Assembly (NCBI GenBank): GCA_037693485.1
Contig: CM075345.1
Coordinates: 5,907,501-5,971,500, forward strand
Direction of reading: 5' to 3'
DNA length: 64,000 nt
Source of the DNA: Kitagawia praeruptora
Lineage: Eukaryota; Streptophyta; Magnoliopsida; Apiales; Apiaceae
The notes below the pieces were generated by a model. The model made no database searches and was not told the origin of the DNA. It worked only from the letters and a program-made list of their open reading frames with translations. Below are positions 63,245 to 64,000 of this stretch, piece after piece. Every line of letters begins with the position of its first letter. Within the stretch, counting starts at the first letter, position 1. A program made the translations under genes and the position numbers.

Positions 63245-64000
63245 GTAAGTAAATCTTTTTGTCTTGGTTTTGAAATTTTAATAGAAAAAGAAGAGATTAA
63301 TCCACATTCTGCTTTGTGTTTGTGCCTTTTGATGCGAGTTGAGCTGAAATATAGCTGATTGGTACTTGGTAGGTACATATATAGTGAGCGTGATTATAAT
63401 ATTCTGCCTAGTCATTGTAAGTTATGGACGAAGTCTGCAGTAAAACAATTATAATTGTAACCCTTCTTTTAAAAGGTGTAATAGAAATAATAAGATGTTT
63501 AATTGGGTAATAATTCTTTCCACCCAAATTTGGAAAATTTGGACGGACAGCAGAAATTATTGTTTATATTTTCCCATAACTTCTTCTATAAACAAAAAAG
63601 AAAAAAGGAGCCTAATTTGGAAAATCCTTCAAATTTTTCTGTTGTTTAATATGTATATCTTATTACTTAAAATCCGGCACTAAATTTTTATTGAATTAGG
63701 AAGGATCCCCTTGCAGGCCATTTTCCCGTAGGCTCACTATTTAATGTTAAAGGCAGGTTTCTGTCTCTTTCATTGCACATAGATTTAGAAAGAAAATAGT
63801 GCAGCTTTTTTTTTTTTTCAAAAAAAAGATCCTATATGCCCATGTAAATGAGACAAGACAGTGTTGTGGGAGATTACATGCCGGATTCATTGTATTCTGG
63901 GCCGAAGGAATGAACCTATTTGAATTTGCTCATTTCGTGCCAGAAAAGCCTATGTATGTTGAAGGATTTTTTATTTCCCACGCCAAAACATGAGTGTTCG
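63245..64000 (+). other. start of intron 2 of the kinase gene
   Basis: Begins GTAAGTAA after CCACA. No further kinase exon is recognisable to the window end; long T/A runs at 63,808-63,828. The remaining kinase subdomains are expected to the right. Confidence 0.6.

Noticed and set aside
63495..63993. Short open frames near the right end as kinase exons
   Set aside because: None contains kinase subdomain VIII-XI motifs or suitable splice sites; treated as intron 2.

Overview
The window is a stretch of nuclear chromosome from a flowering plant, most likely a eudicot. The species cannot be named from sequence alone. Evidence: a two-exon plant glycine-rich RNA-binding protein gene near the left end, the first exons of a plant LRR receptor-like kinase at the right end, AT-rich intergenic DNA, and plant transposon families (Sirevirus-type Copia, Tat-like Gypsy, hAT, Helitron, Stowaway-like MITEs, a LINE).

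Layout. 1-4.2 kb: AT-rich DNA, a ~0.9 kb non-autonomous Helitron, then the RNA-binding protein gene on the minus strand (3274-4029). 4.26-5.06 kb: a MITE with GAA target duplications. 5.85-6.95 kb: a foldback/MITE-like element carrying a 5'-truncated, 5'-inverted LINE. 6,948-35,227: two copies of one 14 kb Sirevirus-like Copia family. The older copy (E2, minus strand, TSD ATAGA, LTRs ~0.5% diverged) carries a younger copy (E1, plus strand, TSD GGTGC, LTRs identical by eye) inside its 3' LTR. Their 3' ends converge, giving a 28 kb inverted repeat. 35.2-36.2 kb: short spacer with a Stowaway-like MITE. 36,216-58,824: a second Sirevirus-like family (E3, minus strand, TSD ATTAG, LTRs ~1% diverged), whose third ORF is split by an 8.3 kb gag-only Gypsy-type element (E4, plus strand, TSD AGTGA). 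A 1,095 bp hAT element (TSD CATAAACC) sits in E4's right LTR. 58.8-64 kb: a MITE, CT and CA microsatellites, and the receptor-like kinase gene (exons 59,957-61,890 and 63,116-63,244, continuing past the window).

How the parts work together. E1, E2 and E3 share an order: LTR, tRNA-iMet primer site, gag, protease/integrase/RT/RNase H, a spacer of ~0.8 kb, a very large third ORF, polypurine tract, LTR. Both families carry a dense, family-specific short-motif array in two places: the LTR, and the spacer before the third ORF. In E1/E2 the motif is TTCGAGAA-like (heat-shock-element-like core). In E3 it is TGACAG (like the KNOX/TALE homeodomain site). This suggests that the third ORF has its own promoter under the same control as the LTR. 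The third ORF has no membrane segment that I can see, so 'envelope-like' is not supported here. All the Copia copies carry coding breaks, so mobility in trans, or very recent decay, is implied.

Limits: LTR divergences were counted by eye. Lineage names rest on motif and domain recognition, not on searches. No host gene was recognised between 5 and 59.9 kb.
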